From Salvia splendens (taxonomy: Eukaryota; Streptophyta; Magnoliopsida; Lamiales; Lamiaceae), in assembly GCF_004379255.2 (NCBI RefSeq), contig NC_056039.1:23325883-23389882 (forward strand): a DNA stretch of 64,000 nt, read 5' to 3'. The notes beneath the pieces were generated by a model. That model did not search any database, was not told where the DNA came from, and saw only the letters and a program-made list of their open reading frames with translations. Below are positions 21,142 through 32,297 of this stretch, in pieces. The first letter of the stretch is position 1; each line of letters begins with the position of its first letter. Position numbers and translations under genes: made by a program.

Positions 21142-23260
21142 ATGGCTTCTAAAGGACGAAGGTCGACTAGTGAAGGTAAAAAACAATTTCTTTTTAGTTA
21201 TATGATGTTCATGTAATTGTGTATAACTTGATGAGATTCAGAAACATAGTTCGTCTTTTATGATTTTATGTATCCACAATATAATCTTCTCTTAGAGTTA
21301 TAGCATATTATGGTGATATGGAGTTCAAAGTAAACATAGTTGGTTTTCAGCATTCACAACAAAACATAGTTGGTGTTTAATAATGATGTGCAGGCTTCAC
21401 AAGTAGGACTGCAGTGGGCAGAAGAACATGTAACATGAATATGCATCAACAAGCTTCTAACACGGTCAGGCACTCGGATCATAGTCATGAGAGAGTTCTA
21501 CCATTGCCAATTGGGGATATGAGTGTTGGCACCGAACAAGAACAAGAGATAGGTAATGAGCAATTAAACACTCTAATAAGCTGCATAAACTCTTTAATGT
21601 TTGGACTAATCATATTATGGTTTTTGTGCTTCAAGGTGATGCGTCTGGAGCTAAAACTAGAGGCCCTACTTATATGACTAATATTTGGGGCCGCCCACAA
21701 AATCTACCACTCATTTCTGTTGAATATAATGAATTTGGTCAACCTATAGGTGGTGACCATAGTAAGCTTACACATTTTTTAAGTTCAATAGCAAGAAGTG
21801 GTATGCATTGTCCACTAAATGTTAAAAATTGGCATGATATGCCAAAGGAAAAAAAAGATGAGATGCTTGAAGTCGTAAAGGTAATAATACTTAAACATTT
21901 AAGGTTATTTAGTTTATCATGCTTTTTTGGTCTGATAATGCTTTGGGATTGATTATACCTTTTTCAATGACAACATGTTTGTCAATTATATCTAGATATT
22001 TTTAATACTAGTCGGCTTTGTGTATTGTAGTTACGATTTGATGTTCCCATCATTGCTGAGAATTGGGTATTGACCTCCTTTGGGACTAAATGGAGGAACT
22101 GGAAACATTATCTGAAAACGAGGTATTGGGCTGATGTACCTATCGAGTATATAATACATGACAGGGATGATAGAGTTCTAGAAGAGCAATGGATTCAGCT
22201 TCTTTCTTATTGGAAAACAGAAGATTCAAAGGTTTATTCAAAATCTTCCCTATATATTGATAACTCAATTTATGCTATGCATTCACTTTTTTACTTGCTA
22301 TTAGAAAACAAGCAAGAGAAACAAAAACGCTCGAGCAAAGAAGTTAATGAACCAGAGAACCGGAAAGACGTCATTTGCTCGAGTGAAAGCGAAATTGGTA
22401 ATATTTTCTTTCTTATATATTTCATTTCATAATTGTTTTACAATATGTTAGTAAACTGACAATTTACATTTTCCTAGACAAAGGAACATGGAAAGTGCCC
22501 ATCGCGTGTTCAGTTATTTAGTTCATGTTATGTGTCTCAGAATGGAAACTCAAGTACAGATGTCTCAAGCAAACTTGTATGTAATGATACATCTGTTCAT
22601 TTTATGAAATATATATGAAATTTTAATGTGTGCATTAATTTTAAAATCATTGTAAACAGACAGAAATGACAGAATGCAGTTATCAGCTTCCTGAAGGTTC
22701 CGACGATGCAATTTCTCCAAATGACGTATTTGCACAAGTCATGGGGAAAGATAAGCCAGGACACGTAAGGAAGATGGGTAAAGGAGTGTGCCCCTCGGAT
22801 ATATGGAATGGAACTTCTAAGAGTACATCTAACCGTTTGCTAATGGAATACAAAGAAAAAAATGCTCGACTAGAGGCTATGCTTGAGACACAACAAAGAA
22901 TTTGTGCTTCGCAAGTACACAAAGGGCCAGATGTAAGAAACGTTTCTGAGTCGAGCTCACTGAATCCTACTTCAACTGAAGTTGATCAGGTATCTTTGCT
23001 TTTAATTTTATAGAATTTTGAAATATATTACATATTAAAAATGGTTATTAATCTATTTTGGTTTTTTGGAGGTTGGAACGTATAATTCTCTCCGGAGTAT
23101 TTTCACAAACAAAGTTGTTGCTAAAGGATGTATTTATAGCATCGATCCAAATGCAAAAGTTGGAGGACAAGCATTAGGATTGAATTGGTGTGAAATAAAT
23201 GTTAAAGTTGTAGTTGAACCTCAAGGGCAATTGATCGGGCCCTACGAGAACTTTCAATAG
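21142..23260 (+). CDS. Second CACTA gene, Transposase_24 (Ptta/En/Spm) family, multi-exon
   Basis: Exons inferred from GT-AG sites: about 21142-21175 (MASKGRRSTSEG), 21394-21551, 21635-21880 (GPTYMTNIWGRPQNLPLISVEYNE...), 22031-22230 (FDVPIIAENWVLTSFGTKWRNWKHYLKT), 22304-22397 (KTSKRNKNARAKK...GKTSFARVKAKL), 22479-22575, about 22661-22989 (SPNDVFAQVMGKDKPGHVRKMGKG) and 23071-23260 (GGQALGLNWCEINVKVVVEP). The W-WK-LK and SKRNKNARAKK...SFARV blocks are family signatures. The N-terminus has basic residues and the seventh exon a coiled-coil-like stretch (LLMEYKEKNARLEAMLETQQ). A TAG at 23258 ends it, but the same frame continues in family-like sequence (LSQTVGHMIAWPRSLV) to about 23305, so the stop is probably a late nonsense mutation. 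The partner role with TNP2 is inferred from CACTA elements in general. Confidence 0.8.
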
Positions 23261-23624
23261 TTGTCTCAAACAGTTGGTCATATGATTGCTTGGCCACGTT
23301 CTTTGGTATATTTTATCAATGGTTTACCAACAAATGATTTACTATTGAATTTTAGTTTTATTCTTATTGGATATCATCATTGTATATGTAGGTGACGCCT
23401 ATTGAGTACTGATGATTTCTCGATTTACATTTGGATTCCAGGTACTCTAAACTAAATTAACTAATTATATTGTTTATATGATCAATCTTGGTTTGTGCTT
23501 TTCATTATGTTATAGTATAGACTGAATTTGAGGTCTTTCCATATTTTTTGTTTGTGGCATTTTACATGGTTGCTAAGTACTAACTAGCCTAAGTATGATA
23601 CTCATAGGTGACTTCTTTCTGTTA

Positions 23625-24160
23625 TGTTGAGTTCTTGTTTTTGCAAGTCTGCAATAAAACATGGATAACCTCCGAACGGTAATGCTATGGATTTTGAAAT
23701 TTAGACCTTATAACATCGACAAGTATAGCTTTAATTTACCACTGGTTTCACTAATTTCTGACATTGTATGAGTTTGGAATGAATTTTACAAACTTGGCAG
23801 ATCTGTTGAGTTCCAGTTTTTGGCAGTCTGCAATAAAACATGGATAACCTCTAAACGGTGAAGATTTGGATTTTGAAATTTTGTCCTTATATCATGTACA
23901 CGTATAGCTTTAGTTTGCCACTGGTTTCACTAATTTCCGACATTGTATGAGTCCGGAATGAGTTTTACAACATGACTGTTCTGCTGAGTTTCAGTTTTTG
24001 GCAGTCTACACTAAAACATGGATAACCTCTCCAAGGTGATGATTTGGATTTTGAAATTTAAACTTTATAACATAGACAAGTATAGATTTAATTTGCCACT
24101 GGTTTTACTAATTTTGGACATTGTATAAGTTCAGAATGATTTTTCAAATTGGTGTCAAAA
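23625..24160. repeat. About 178-bp tandem repeat, three copies
   Basis: Copies begin at about 23625, 23804 and 23982 with TGTTGAGTT(C/T)...GCAGTCTGC and share AAAACATGGATAACCTC and CCACTGGTTTCACTAATTT. They have diverged by scattered substitutions. They lie in the 3' non-coding part of the CACTA element, after the second gene. Confidence 0.85.
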
Positions 24161-24775
24161 TTCTGGAAATTTCTGAATTTGTGCTGAAAAAATTGTTACT
24201 TGTATACTTAAGTAAATTGTTGTTGAGTTTATACTTGTGACCAATCATTCTAATTTGTAGTGTTTCTAGTCTTGTATTTTCTATACTTTTCTTTGTTCAT
24301 GATGGAAAATGCTATATTGGAGTTATAAATAGTTTGTTTATGCATTCAATACTTTTGTCGTTTTAATGTGTTTTTGTTATTTCATATACGTAGCTGGAAT
24401 TTGGGATTTGTATAAGTTAAGACAGTTGTTTTCTTTTTACATTTTTCTCTAGTGATTTCTTAAAATTATGAAATTTCATTGTTACAGGCTGCAGATTGTT
24501 CACATGATAGAAGAAGCACAAGACAATCTATGTACCTACACATATACCATGCTCTTTTGGATGGATTAGAATTTTATAATTTTAGTACTAATGATGTTTT
24601 ATGTAGTTGAAGTAGAACCAATGTACCTACAAATATGTTATGTTCTTTTGACATATTAAAATTTTGATATATATTCAGTTTGACGTTTTATTCCCAAAGT
24701 GCTTTTAAAAATTTTGTTGGATGCTTATAAATTTTGTATATTGAAAAGGAACATGTAAATTTAAAGTATTTTAAT

Positions 24776-25030
24776 GATACAACTGTAATTTATAAATATT
24801 CGAAGGATCAAAAAATAAATTATAGAAATATATTGGTGGAAAACGTAAATTCCATAAAATACAGGGGGGAATTGTAATTTTGAATATTTATAAAATTATT
24901 TAAATGATGAAACTGTAATTTATAAATATTTAAAGGATCAAAATATAAATTATAGAAATTTGATGGTAGAAAATGTAAATTCCATAAAATGTAGGATGAA
25001 ATTATAATTTTAAATATTTATAAGTGGCGT
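24776..25030. repeat. 129-bp direct repeat, two copies
   Basis: Copies at about 24776 and 24905 share ACTGTAATTTATAAATATT, AAGGATCAAAA, AAATTCCATAAAAT and a closing AATATTTATAA. They lie in the right subterminal region of the CACTA element and are AT-rich. Confidence 0.75.
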
Positions 25031-25280
25031 TTTGTAAATTTTTTATTCTAGACGTAGGTGTAGTTGTAAAACTCATATTGTGGTACTTTCTAATGCCACT
25101 ACGCAAGGATTTTCCTGACACTTTTAGGTGAATCAATAGAAGGTATATCCTGGTACTAAATTTATTAATACACATTACATTAATTTACTTTTATCAAGTG
25201 CCATAACAAGTAAAATGTCAAAAAAGTGCATTTATACTTGCACTTTTGAGTGCCATGAAAGACCTTCCGAGTTCAATGTC

Positions 25281-25987
25281 TAACACAATATTATCGGTAT
25301 TGATCATAGAAAAAATCGTATAACTGCAAAAAAAGAAAATATCAAATGCATTTTCGAAAAAAATTCGCCCACAAAAACTTAAACCAAAAAAATAATACTT
25401 ATACCACAAGGAACACAATGGTACCGCTAAAAAATTTTGACCTGTTCTTCAACCATATCTATGATTCCTCATTAGGTTGTCCATCCAGTATTGACACCAA
25501 TTTAAATTCTACATATTCGGAAAGTCATCAATAATGTCCACAATTCTTGGTTTCACATATCCGCATAGTGATGTATCGATCAAAGTAGTTTCTATCAGCA
25601 ATATACAGATTTTCCTGAACCATGGACTACCCTTGATGTCTTTCATCATTTCTATTTCCAACCCCTTTGTCTGCATAAAAAATATATCTACCTACTCGTC
25701 AAGTGGTATAATCTCCAGCTAACGGATGTCCGTCATTCTATCACTTTGCTCAAATTCAATTCCCCACGGAGGAAACCTAATACCAATTCCACATCCTTAT
25801 CTTTAAGAGTGCACTGTAGATGGTGTAAATGTTTCAGTAGAAAATACTCTAAAGTTGTTGGAACAAAAGCCACATTATACTCTAAAATACCTCGAAATCT
25901 TAGTTGCCTAACAACTGATTTCGAGAAAATCGGATTTCTAGGCTACTTTGCCTTTAAAATAACGATAATGTACTCATTTTGTTATCT
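25281..25987 (-). other. Unrecognised degenerate coding-like stretch
   Basis: Read on the minus strand, two broken frames look protein-like: FRGILEYNVAFVPTTLEYF with LQCTLKDKDVELVLGF, and LEIEMMKDIKGSPWFRKI with IETTLIDTSLCGYVKPRI. They are separated by stops. I do not recognise the family. The stretch lies between the CACTA end and the left inverted repeat of the next transposon and may be an old host pseudogene. Confidence 0.3.
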
Positions 25988-26417
25988 ATTCCACATATGG
26001 GAAAAACGCCAATGATAATGGCATGTTTATACGTAAACACGCCAATGGTACTGGCGTTTCTATACGTAAAGACGCCAGCGGAGTTGGTGTTTTACAATGC
26101 CGTCGTATTTTACTCGTATTTTCTCCAAATACAGTTAAGTTAAAACACGCCAACCAGGTTAGCGTATTACGTGATAAAACGCCAACAAGTTGGCGTGTTA
26201 AATAGTTATAGACGCCTATAGCATTGGCGTGTTTAACATAAAACGCCAACCTAGGTGGCGTTTGTACAACATGCCAACCGGAAGGGTGACTCAATATAGA
26301 ATGACTGTTTTTCGTGGCTAACATCACGAAAGGAATCGTCCAAGTATAAAACGCCAACCGTGTTGGCGTTTTTACCGGCGTTTTTGCTCAGAATCTTTCA
26401 GGTTCTTCTTCTACAAT

Positions 26418-26553
26418 ACTCCACTCCAATGACAAACAAAAACTCCAATGACAAACAACACTCCAATGACAACCAAAAACTCCAATGACAAAACAAAAAA
26501 TCCAATGACAAACAACACTCCAATGACAAACAAAAACTCCAATGACAAACAAA
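26418..26553. repeat. Minisatellite with about 20-bp unit
   Basis: CTCCAATGACAAACA(AA)A-type units repeat seven times with spacer variation between AACACT and AAAAACT. The array lies just downstream of the PMD pseudogene's stop at 26656 (minus strand), so it would be in its 3' untranslated region. Confidence 0.85.
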
Positions 26554-26655
26554 AGTTTAAACATAAGAAATGTTCAGTCCAATAAATAAGCAAAACTATT
26601 TATAAACATTACAACGATCAACTTAATAAATAAACAAAAATAGTCCCTGAAACGT

Positions 26656-28374
26656 TCACGGGTCTCGCCTTTTCCGCATAAACAGACCACGGATTCCCTT
26701 CCCGATTCTGGAGGTAGGGATTCTAGACGGAGGAGTATCTTGAACTACGACATTCTCTAAATCAATACCAAAAACGTCGTCTCTCACAGAAGACCGTGGT
26801 GGAGATTGGTGGACATCACTAAGACCGATATCTTCACCTGTACCACCAGTGTGGCTGACAGAGTGACGACCCCGAACGGCAGATCTTGGTGGAGGTGGAG
26901 CCATAAAATCGCCATCAGACTTATCAACCAACTGAGTATCTATCCTTACCGATGACGACTCTCCACCAGCGTTCTTCTTTCCACGCCGCTTCCCTTTTTG
27001 CCACACGGGCATGTCAATGTCCAGCTCAGAGCGCTGGGAAGGACAGTAGTCCATCATCTCAGTTTCCCCAGATATCTGGAGGCCATCTTCAACCATCCTC
27101 GAATGGTGAACAAATCCGGCCGTCCTGTCATGTCTTGCTCCCTAAGAAAGTGTCGTATTTTGTGTAGCGTCTCCACCTACAATTCTCAATGTTAATTACA
27201 TTTCATCATATGAATTTAAATAATGATTAGTTGTTTCAATTTACCGCATAGTTATGAGAGGACGCCGTTTCATGGAAGCCCTCCTGAGCATGCACGCTAG
27301 GTTTTGTTAGGTACACAACGGTTATCCGACGAAACCAATCCATGTACTCATCAGTTGCTATAGGCTCCATCGAGTACTCTGAATCAGTCCACACCATGTT
27401 GTGCCTATTATCCCAATAAGAGGCCGGACCATTCCATCTACAAAAATTAAATTATGAGCGAATAACACGGAAATTAATAAAAATAATGCTTAAAAACAAA
27501 TATTTAGTGAATAACTTATGCGATTGCACATGGTACGTAGTCTATGGGCACGGGATTTAGCATCGTCGGTCTAATAATTGGGATTCTCTCCCAAGCCCAC
27601 AACTGTATCAGAGTAAGAGCTCAGTCCGACATCGGACCTCTTTGCAAGTGCAGCTTCACAAAGATTGTGGTACAAGCAGGCAAGAGTCGCACCACCCCAG
27701 CTATAGCTGCCACAACGTCCTACATCCATGAAAAATTGAAGGTAGAAGAATGGAATTTTATTACCGGAGGCGTTCGGGATCAACAGACCACCAAGTAATA
27801 GCAGACAATAAACACGGGCGCGTTGAATGTATATGTACTGGTCGTGGTCATCATTCAACTCAACCGTCAGTTGTTTTGATAAGCTAGTCTGCTTCCAAAC
27901 CAGTTCTTACAGCTCAACAGTATCTGGTATAAATCCAAGAAAATCCAGACACGCTTGCGTTCAATAGCCGGCATCCTTACTGGGGATATAACCCGTCACA
28001 GCTTCCCCGTCAACTATGAGGCCCCATAAGACCTCCACGTCTTCCAAAGTCACTGTCGCTTCACCAACTGGAAAGTGAAACGTGTGAGTCTCTGGCCTCT
28101 ATCGTTCAATTAATGCGGTAATAAGATGGTGGTCAATGTCTTTCGGTTGACCACACCTCAACATCCCGCCATACCCCATCTCGTCAATTACTGCCAAAAC
28201 ACGAGGATGTATGGGAACATCCCAAATGATTCCTTCGTACCTTCTGCAGCGTACATCTTCTGATGGCACTCCTGCCCATATGTTATTAGAGACGTGTTGT
28301 CTCTGCAGATATAATACGGAGGGGTCCTCAGGACCACATGAGAGTCTTCGGCGAGCACTTGAAGATGATGCCAT
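26656..28374 (-). pseudogene. Plant mobile domain (MAIN / PP7-long-form-like) protein, broken
   Basis: From 28374 the frame reads MASSSSARRRLSCGPEDPSVLYLQRQHVSN, then CRRYEGIIWDVPIHPRVL and DHHLITALIER. The family continuation RPETHTFHFPVGEATVTLEDVEVLWGL follows after a stop codon where the family has a tryptophan. Later blocks are RARVYCLLLLGGLLIPNASGNKI and SYSWGGATLACLYHNLCEAA, then after a frameshift LWAWERIPIIRP. Further exons are 27437-27245 (RWNGPASYWDNRHNMVW) and a final one ending at 26656 with a basic C-terminus (RIGKGIRGLFMRKRRDP). Acceptor TTTTTGTAG|ATGGAATGG is visible near 27440. The PMD is a retroviral-aspartyl-protease-unrelated domain found in transposons and in the MAIN and MAIL1 host proteins. 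Several stops and at least one frameshift make this copy non-functional. Confidence 0.75.
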
Positions 28375-29129
28375 AGTTCAGCTACACAACATTCACAATT
28401 CAAAACATTAACAATTTTAACTACAACAATTTTAACTAAACAACATACATCAATTCACCTACGTCAATTCATCAATTAACTAAACAACATACATCAATTT
28501 CACTACATCAATTCATCAATTAACTAAACAACATTCATCAATTTAACTACAAAACATTAACAATTTTAACTAAACAACATACATAAACCTAAACAATTTC
28601 AATAATTTATACCCTAACTAAACACCAACATCTCAACTATTAATCCACAATAATGCTATTCAAACAAGCCAATATGCTTAATAAAACCCAATATAAACCA
28701 AATAAAACTCAAATAAACCGAAAACCACATAAACCAAATCAATTTGCCCACTTTTTAAGTCATAACAACCCTAGGGTTTAGGTTTATAATCAAATTTATA
28801 CTCTAGCTAAACATCAATATCTCAACTATCTCAACAATACACAAATTCACTTAAACCCAAACAATGCAACATCAATTTCAACTCAATTCACAACCCATTA
28901 CAAACCCTAGCTAACTATCCAACAATTACTCTAATAATGTAAAAGATAAGCATACTAACCGAAAAAATATACGAATTTGGGGAAAACTAGCATCGATTGA
29001 TGAATGGAGGGCGAAATCACGGAGAAGAGGGCGAAATCGCGACGAGAGGGGCGCTGCTTTGGATGAGTTTTTTGCGAAGTGTGTGGTGTGCGTTTATTCG
29101 CGATCTGGATGAGGCTACTATATGATTCT
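28375..29129 (-). other. 5' flank of the PMD gene, A/C-rich repeats
   Basis: The plus strand repeats words such as ACTAAACAACATACATCAAT and AACATTAACAATTTTAACTA between 28390 and 28600, then becomes generally A/C-rich. Toward 28980-29060 the minus strand contains GC-richer leader-like sequence (GATTTCGCCCTC repeats). It could be the promoter and leader of the PMD gene. No other gene is seen. Confidence 0.4.
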
Positions 29130-29372
29130 GTGTAAACACGCCACTCGTGTTGGCGTCTTTACCCTCTAATTATAACACGCCAACCATGATGGCGTGTTTA
29201 CCTAAAGACGCAATTCTTTTCTGCGTTTCTTATTTCCTAAACACGCCAACCTCTGAGGCATTTTTTATTTAAACACGCCAACACGAGTGGCGTGTTTTAT
29301 TTAAACTGTATTTGGAGAAAATACGGGTAAAATAAGAGGACACTATAAAACGCCAACTATGCTGGTGTCTTT

Positions 29373-30841
29373 TGTAACATCCCAAATTTTTGTGACTCTT
29401 TTTATATGTCTATTTGAAATTTGGATTACGAAACTTTTGTTTCTATGTGATTAAGTGAATTGCGTGAAACAATTGTCGTGAGTGATGTGGAATGAAGAGC
29501 TTGATATTTTATATTTTCCAATATGGGTAAATTTAATAGGATCATGCATTTATATTTTTCGAGCCAATTCATTGGAATATTCGGCCTTCCTAATTATTGA
29601 AATAATATTTCATTTCTTGGATTTAATTAATTATTTTGGGAGATTTATCCAAATTAAATCCAAACCAAACGATTCCTAAATTGTACTACATGAAACTCGA
29701 ACTCTAGCCTATTATCCTTGGGAGTTTTGAAAATCCCCTATTTAAAATAGGAGGATGAATTATTTTCTTTGATTTAATTGGTGCTTTGTTGACTCCCTTC
29801 TTTTGAATTAGATCCAATTAAATCATGTCATGCTTTATTTCTTCACCCAAATTAAATAAAGATTTGAAATAATTCCTTGGCCAGTTAGGCCTAATTATTT
29901 TCGGCCCCCTCATTATTTTGTAGAGGAGAATTTATTGTTTCCCTTTTGTGAGACCCTTTTATTCAATTTAATACCTAAGCTAAATTAATTGGGGATGTGA
30001 ATATTTCCTTGTGTTGCACCCTCCATATCACACGCCCCATGCTATTATTTTTCCTTGTGGGAATTTATTTATAGTTACCTATTTTATAGGAGTCTTTTCC
30101 TATTAAGAAATTTCCAAATTTAAATCCTATTCTATTTAATTGAGGATTTAAATAATTTCCTTGTGCAATTCCTTATGGGAATTTTCGGCCCTTCCCCATT
30201 AATTTCCTATTTTGAGATTTAATTTATTTTGTTCCCTTGTTTATGAAATATTCATTATTTTATTTTCTAAGTTGTGAATATATTCTCTCCAAGTAAATAT
30301 CAAATAAATTCCTTGTTAATTTTACCATGGAATTTTCGAATTCCTCCCATTCCCACAAGCATGTTTTATTCTTTTAATTGTGGAATTTATTTAATTGTAT
30401 TTACCCCACAATTAATTAATTAATTGATTTTAAACATAACCCTAACCCTATAAAAACACCTAACTAAACCCTAGCACCCATTTCCCACAAATTTTCGGCC
30501 CCCTCCCTCACACGCCTCTCCTCTCCCTCACTCTCCATCCTCTCCAAAAACTTCTTCCACCTTTGTTCTTGCTTCAATTGGAGCGGATTTTCGAAGAATT
30601 TCCGACGAATCATGTCAACGTTTGCTTCTACCGTTCGTTTTCTTGATTTAAGAAGGTATAACTAAGTTTTTCTTCTCATCTCCTTCATTTAAACTTTATT
30701 CTTGAATTCTACATGCATATAGAGGGTGTAGGAATCATAGATCGCAAATTAATCGGTGGGAATGTGTGTTTGCATGAGAACTTTGATGAATATGCGTTTT
30801 TGAATGAAGTTATATGAAGTTTGATTTGAATCCTCGGTGAA
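29373..30841 (+). repeat. LTR (gypsy-type), truncated on the right by another LTR
   Basis: It begins TGTAACATCCCAAATTTTTG at 29373, a typical Ty3/gypsy LTR start, and continues with AT-rich U3 containing repeated CCTTGT and TTTTCGGCC words. A CT-rich leader-like part at 30490-30560 (CTCTCCCTCACTCTCC) probably lies near the transcript start; CCCTATAAAAACACC at 30446-30460 is a good TATA box. No CA end is reached, because another LTR starts at 30842. A 5' fragment of the same LTR family occurs inverted at 46626-46922. The open frame 29482-29679 is not a gene. Confidence 0.7.
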
Positions 30842-31297
30842 TGATAAGGCTCATTTCATGCATCGGTTTTGGGGGTAAAACATATACTACTTGATCGGTT
30901 TATCACGCAAACAAGTGTTAAAATGTGCAGAAATGCTACTTGTCCAAGGCAGCAAGGCCGAACTGATCAAGCACGTACAAAAGGTGAAAAGGCCAAAAAT
31001 CGGGGGAGTATCAAGGGGCGAGGTCAAGCAGTTAAAGTGGGGACCGCTGGTTTCTAGAAGGAAAACGTGAGGAAATGAGCTGGATGTGGCGCACCATTCT
31101 GTTACCCAGGACGACGTTCTAGAAGGGGACACGTGCCAGCTTGTGAAGACGCCAGGACGAACCGATCAGAAATTTGTTATCCAAAAGCGTCGTTATTCTA
31201 GAAGAAAGAGCACGTAGCAATCAATGAGTCGCTCATCCTCTGCATGAGTGAATATTCCCTGTCAAGATTGTTATCCAGCTGGAGGCCGAATCGAGCT

Positions 31298-31304
31298 TAT
31301 AAAT
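31298..31304 (+). promoter_or_regulatory. TATA box of the LTR at 30842
   Basis: GAGCTTATAAATGGAGGATG lies about 450 bp into the LTR, just before a tandem repeat. It is at the expected place for the element's promoter. Confidence 0.5.
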
Positions 31305-31354
31305 GGAGGATGCGCCACCACAAGAAAGTATCTGAGACTTTACTTTCCGCCTAG

Positions 31355-31460
31355 TTTAGCTTAGTTTAGCTTAGTTCAGCTCTGTAGCTTAGTTTAGCTT
31401 AGTTCTGCTCTCTTAGCTTAGTTTAGTTCAGATCTCTAGTTTAGCTTAGATAGCGTAGTT
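31355..31460. repeat. Short tandem repeat of TTAGCTTAGTT words
   Basis: The words AGCTTAGTTTAGCTTAGTT recur with CAGCTCTGT or CTGCTCTC interruptions at least three times. The repeat lies 60-160 bp after the TATA box, within the presumed R/U5 region, so it would be transcribed. Confidence 0.75.
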
Positions 31461-32018
31461 AAAAGGGAGACCGAAGGGAGCGCTGCAGAATAACCATTTC
31501 TGTCGGTGTAACTTAAGTTTCCCGCTGAGATTCTTCTCAGTTTACCGCTTTCTTTATTTTCGAAGTGTTAGCTTAGTTTATTTTCACGTTGTAATCGTAT
31601 CTTAGTTTAATTGAAGTTATTTTCTCTTTTAAATCGCGCATTTACTTTTCTGTTATTACCTGCAATTTACTTGACCCAGTGTTTAAATTTCTGTTGATCA
31701 AGCTAGCTAGTTTGAATTCTGCCTAGATAAAAACCGTAGTTAAAACTCCCAAGTTAAAGCGTGGCAGCAGCCAACCCCCCTGTTCACTACTCACACACTC
31801 AACACACCAACTTCTCTGTGGGATCGACCCCGAACTTGTCGCTTTACTGTTAAAGTAGTTTGAAATCGGGAGTTATAAATATTATCTTTGGCGCGTTTCG
31901 GTTCGAGGATTGATTCGATTAAGTGGCAACGACAATTTGCTAACTGGTCCAACCGATTCAGTTATCTTCCATATAACTTGATCCAATCTTAATCCGCGCG
32001 TTTCCGAGCCCGCCAAAA

Positions 32019-32036
32019 TGGTGTCGTTGTCGGGGA
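32019..32036 (+). other. Primer-binding site
   Basis: TGGTGTCGTTGTCGGGGA is a two- or three-base variant of the tRNA-Asp-type site seen at 7614-7633 and follows the LTR end directly. It confirms that the LTR at 30842-32015 is a 5' LTR in plus orientation. Confidence 0.65.
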
Positions 32037-32122
32037 AGCATGGTGTTACTTTATGTTTGTGTGTAGTGCGTAGGAGTAAATAGTTTATTTCTTTCTTTTC
32101 TTATTTGTTTTTCCTGATATTG

Positions 32123-32297
32123 ATGAGAAGGTACCACCAAGGCGATTACTGGAATCATCCTTTGATACATAAAAGAACTAACAATCGTTGGAGAGTCGAG
32201 GAAGTCGGCGTAGATACCACTCGTTACAGAGCAGCTTTAGAGGCAGCAGCAGCAGCTGAGCAAAACCCACTACCACCACCACCAAAGCAAACAAACT
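32123..32297 (+). pseudogene. N-terminal gag fragment
   Basis: The frame MRRYHQGDYWNHPLIHKRTNN...ALEAAAAAEQNPLPPPPK starts about 90 bp after the primer site and has an Ala run and a Pro run. It is a plausible start of gag. The sequence then jumps, within the word CTCATGTGGGGCGAAG, into a copy of the leader of another LTR. Everything else of this element is missing. Confidence 0.45.

Larger units (their letters stand above)
15981..25280 (+). mobile_element. CACTA (En/Spm) DNA transposon, about 9.3 kb
   Basis: The left terminus is a canonical CACTACTAGAATAATTGTC at 15981. It is followed by subterminal words GTGGCACTTCGG and TTATGACACTGG. The complement of 25160-25263 aligns with the left subterminal region (GTCTTTCA, GGCACT, AGTATAAAT, CTTGTTATGGCACT), so the right end lies just past 25263. 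The outermost CACTACTAG sequence is not there. Inside are two divergently evolved but co-oriented genes, TNP2-like (18673-20925) and Transposase_24-like (21142-23260), the classic CACTA pair. Tandem repeats sit near both ends. Confidence 0.85.
25988..29372 (-). mobile_element. Transposon with plant mobile domain gene and hairpin-rich inverted repeats
   Basis: Long imperfect inverted repeats flank a plant-mobile-domain (PMD) gene. The left repeat (about 25988-26390) and right repeat (about 29130-29372) share, in opposite orientation, CGTATTTTCTCCAAATACAG and a series of AAACGCCAAC/GTTGGCGTTT palindromes. At least eight such small inverted pairs are visible. PMD genes linked to Mutator-like elements are known in plants, so a MULE-type element is the likely class. 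The right end is cut by the LTR that starts at 29373. Confidence 0.65.
30842..32015 (+). repeat. LTR of an Athila/Tat-like element
   Basis: It has TGATAAGGCTCATTTCATGC at the left and GAGCCCGCCA at the right, followed by 3 bases and a primer-binding site at 32019. GTGGGATCGACCCCGAAC near 31818 is a U5 motif I recognise from this group. A TATA box lies at 31298. The 22-bp left terminus is nearly the same as that of the LTR at 33869, although the bodies differ. Confidence 0.7.
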
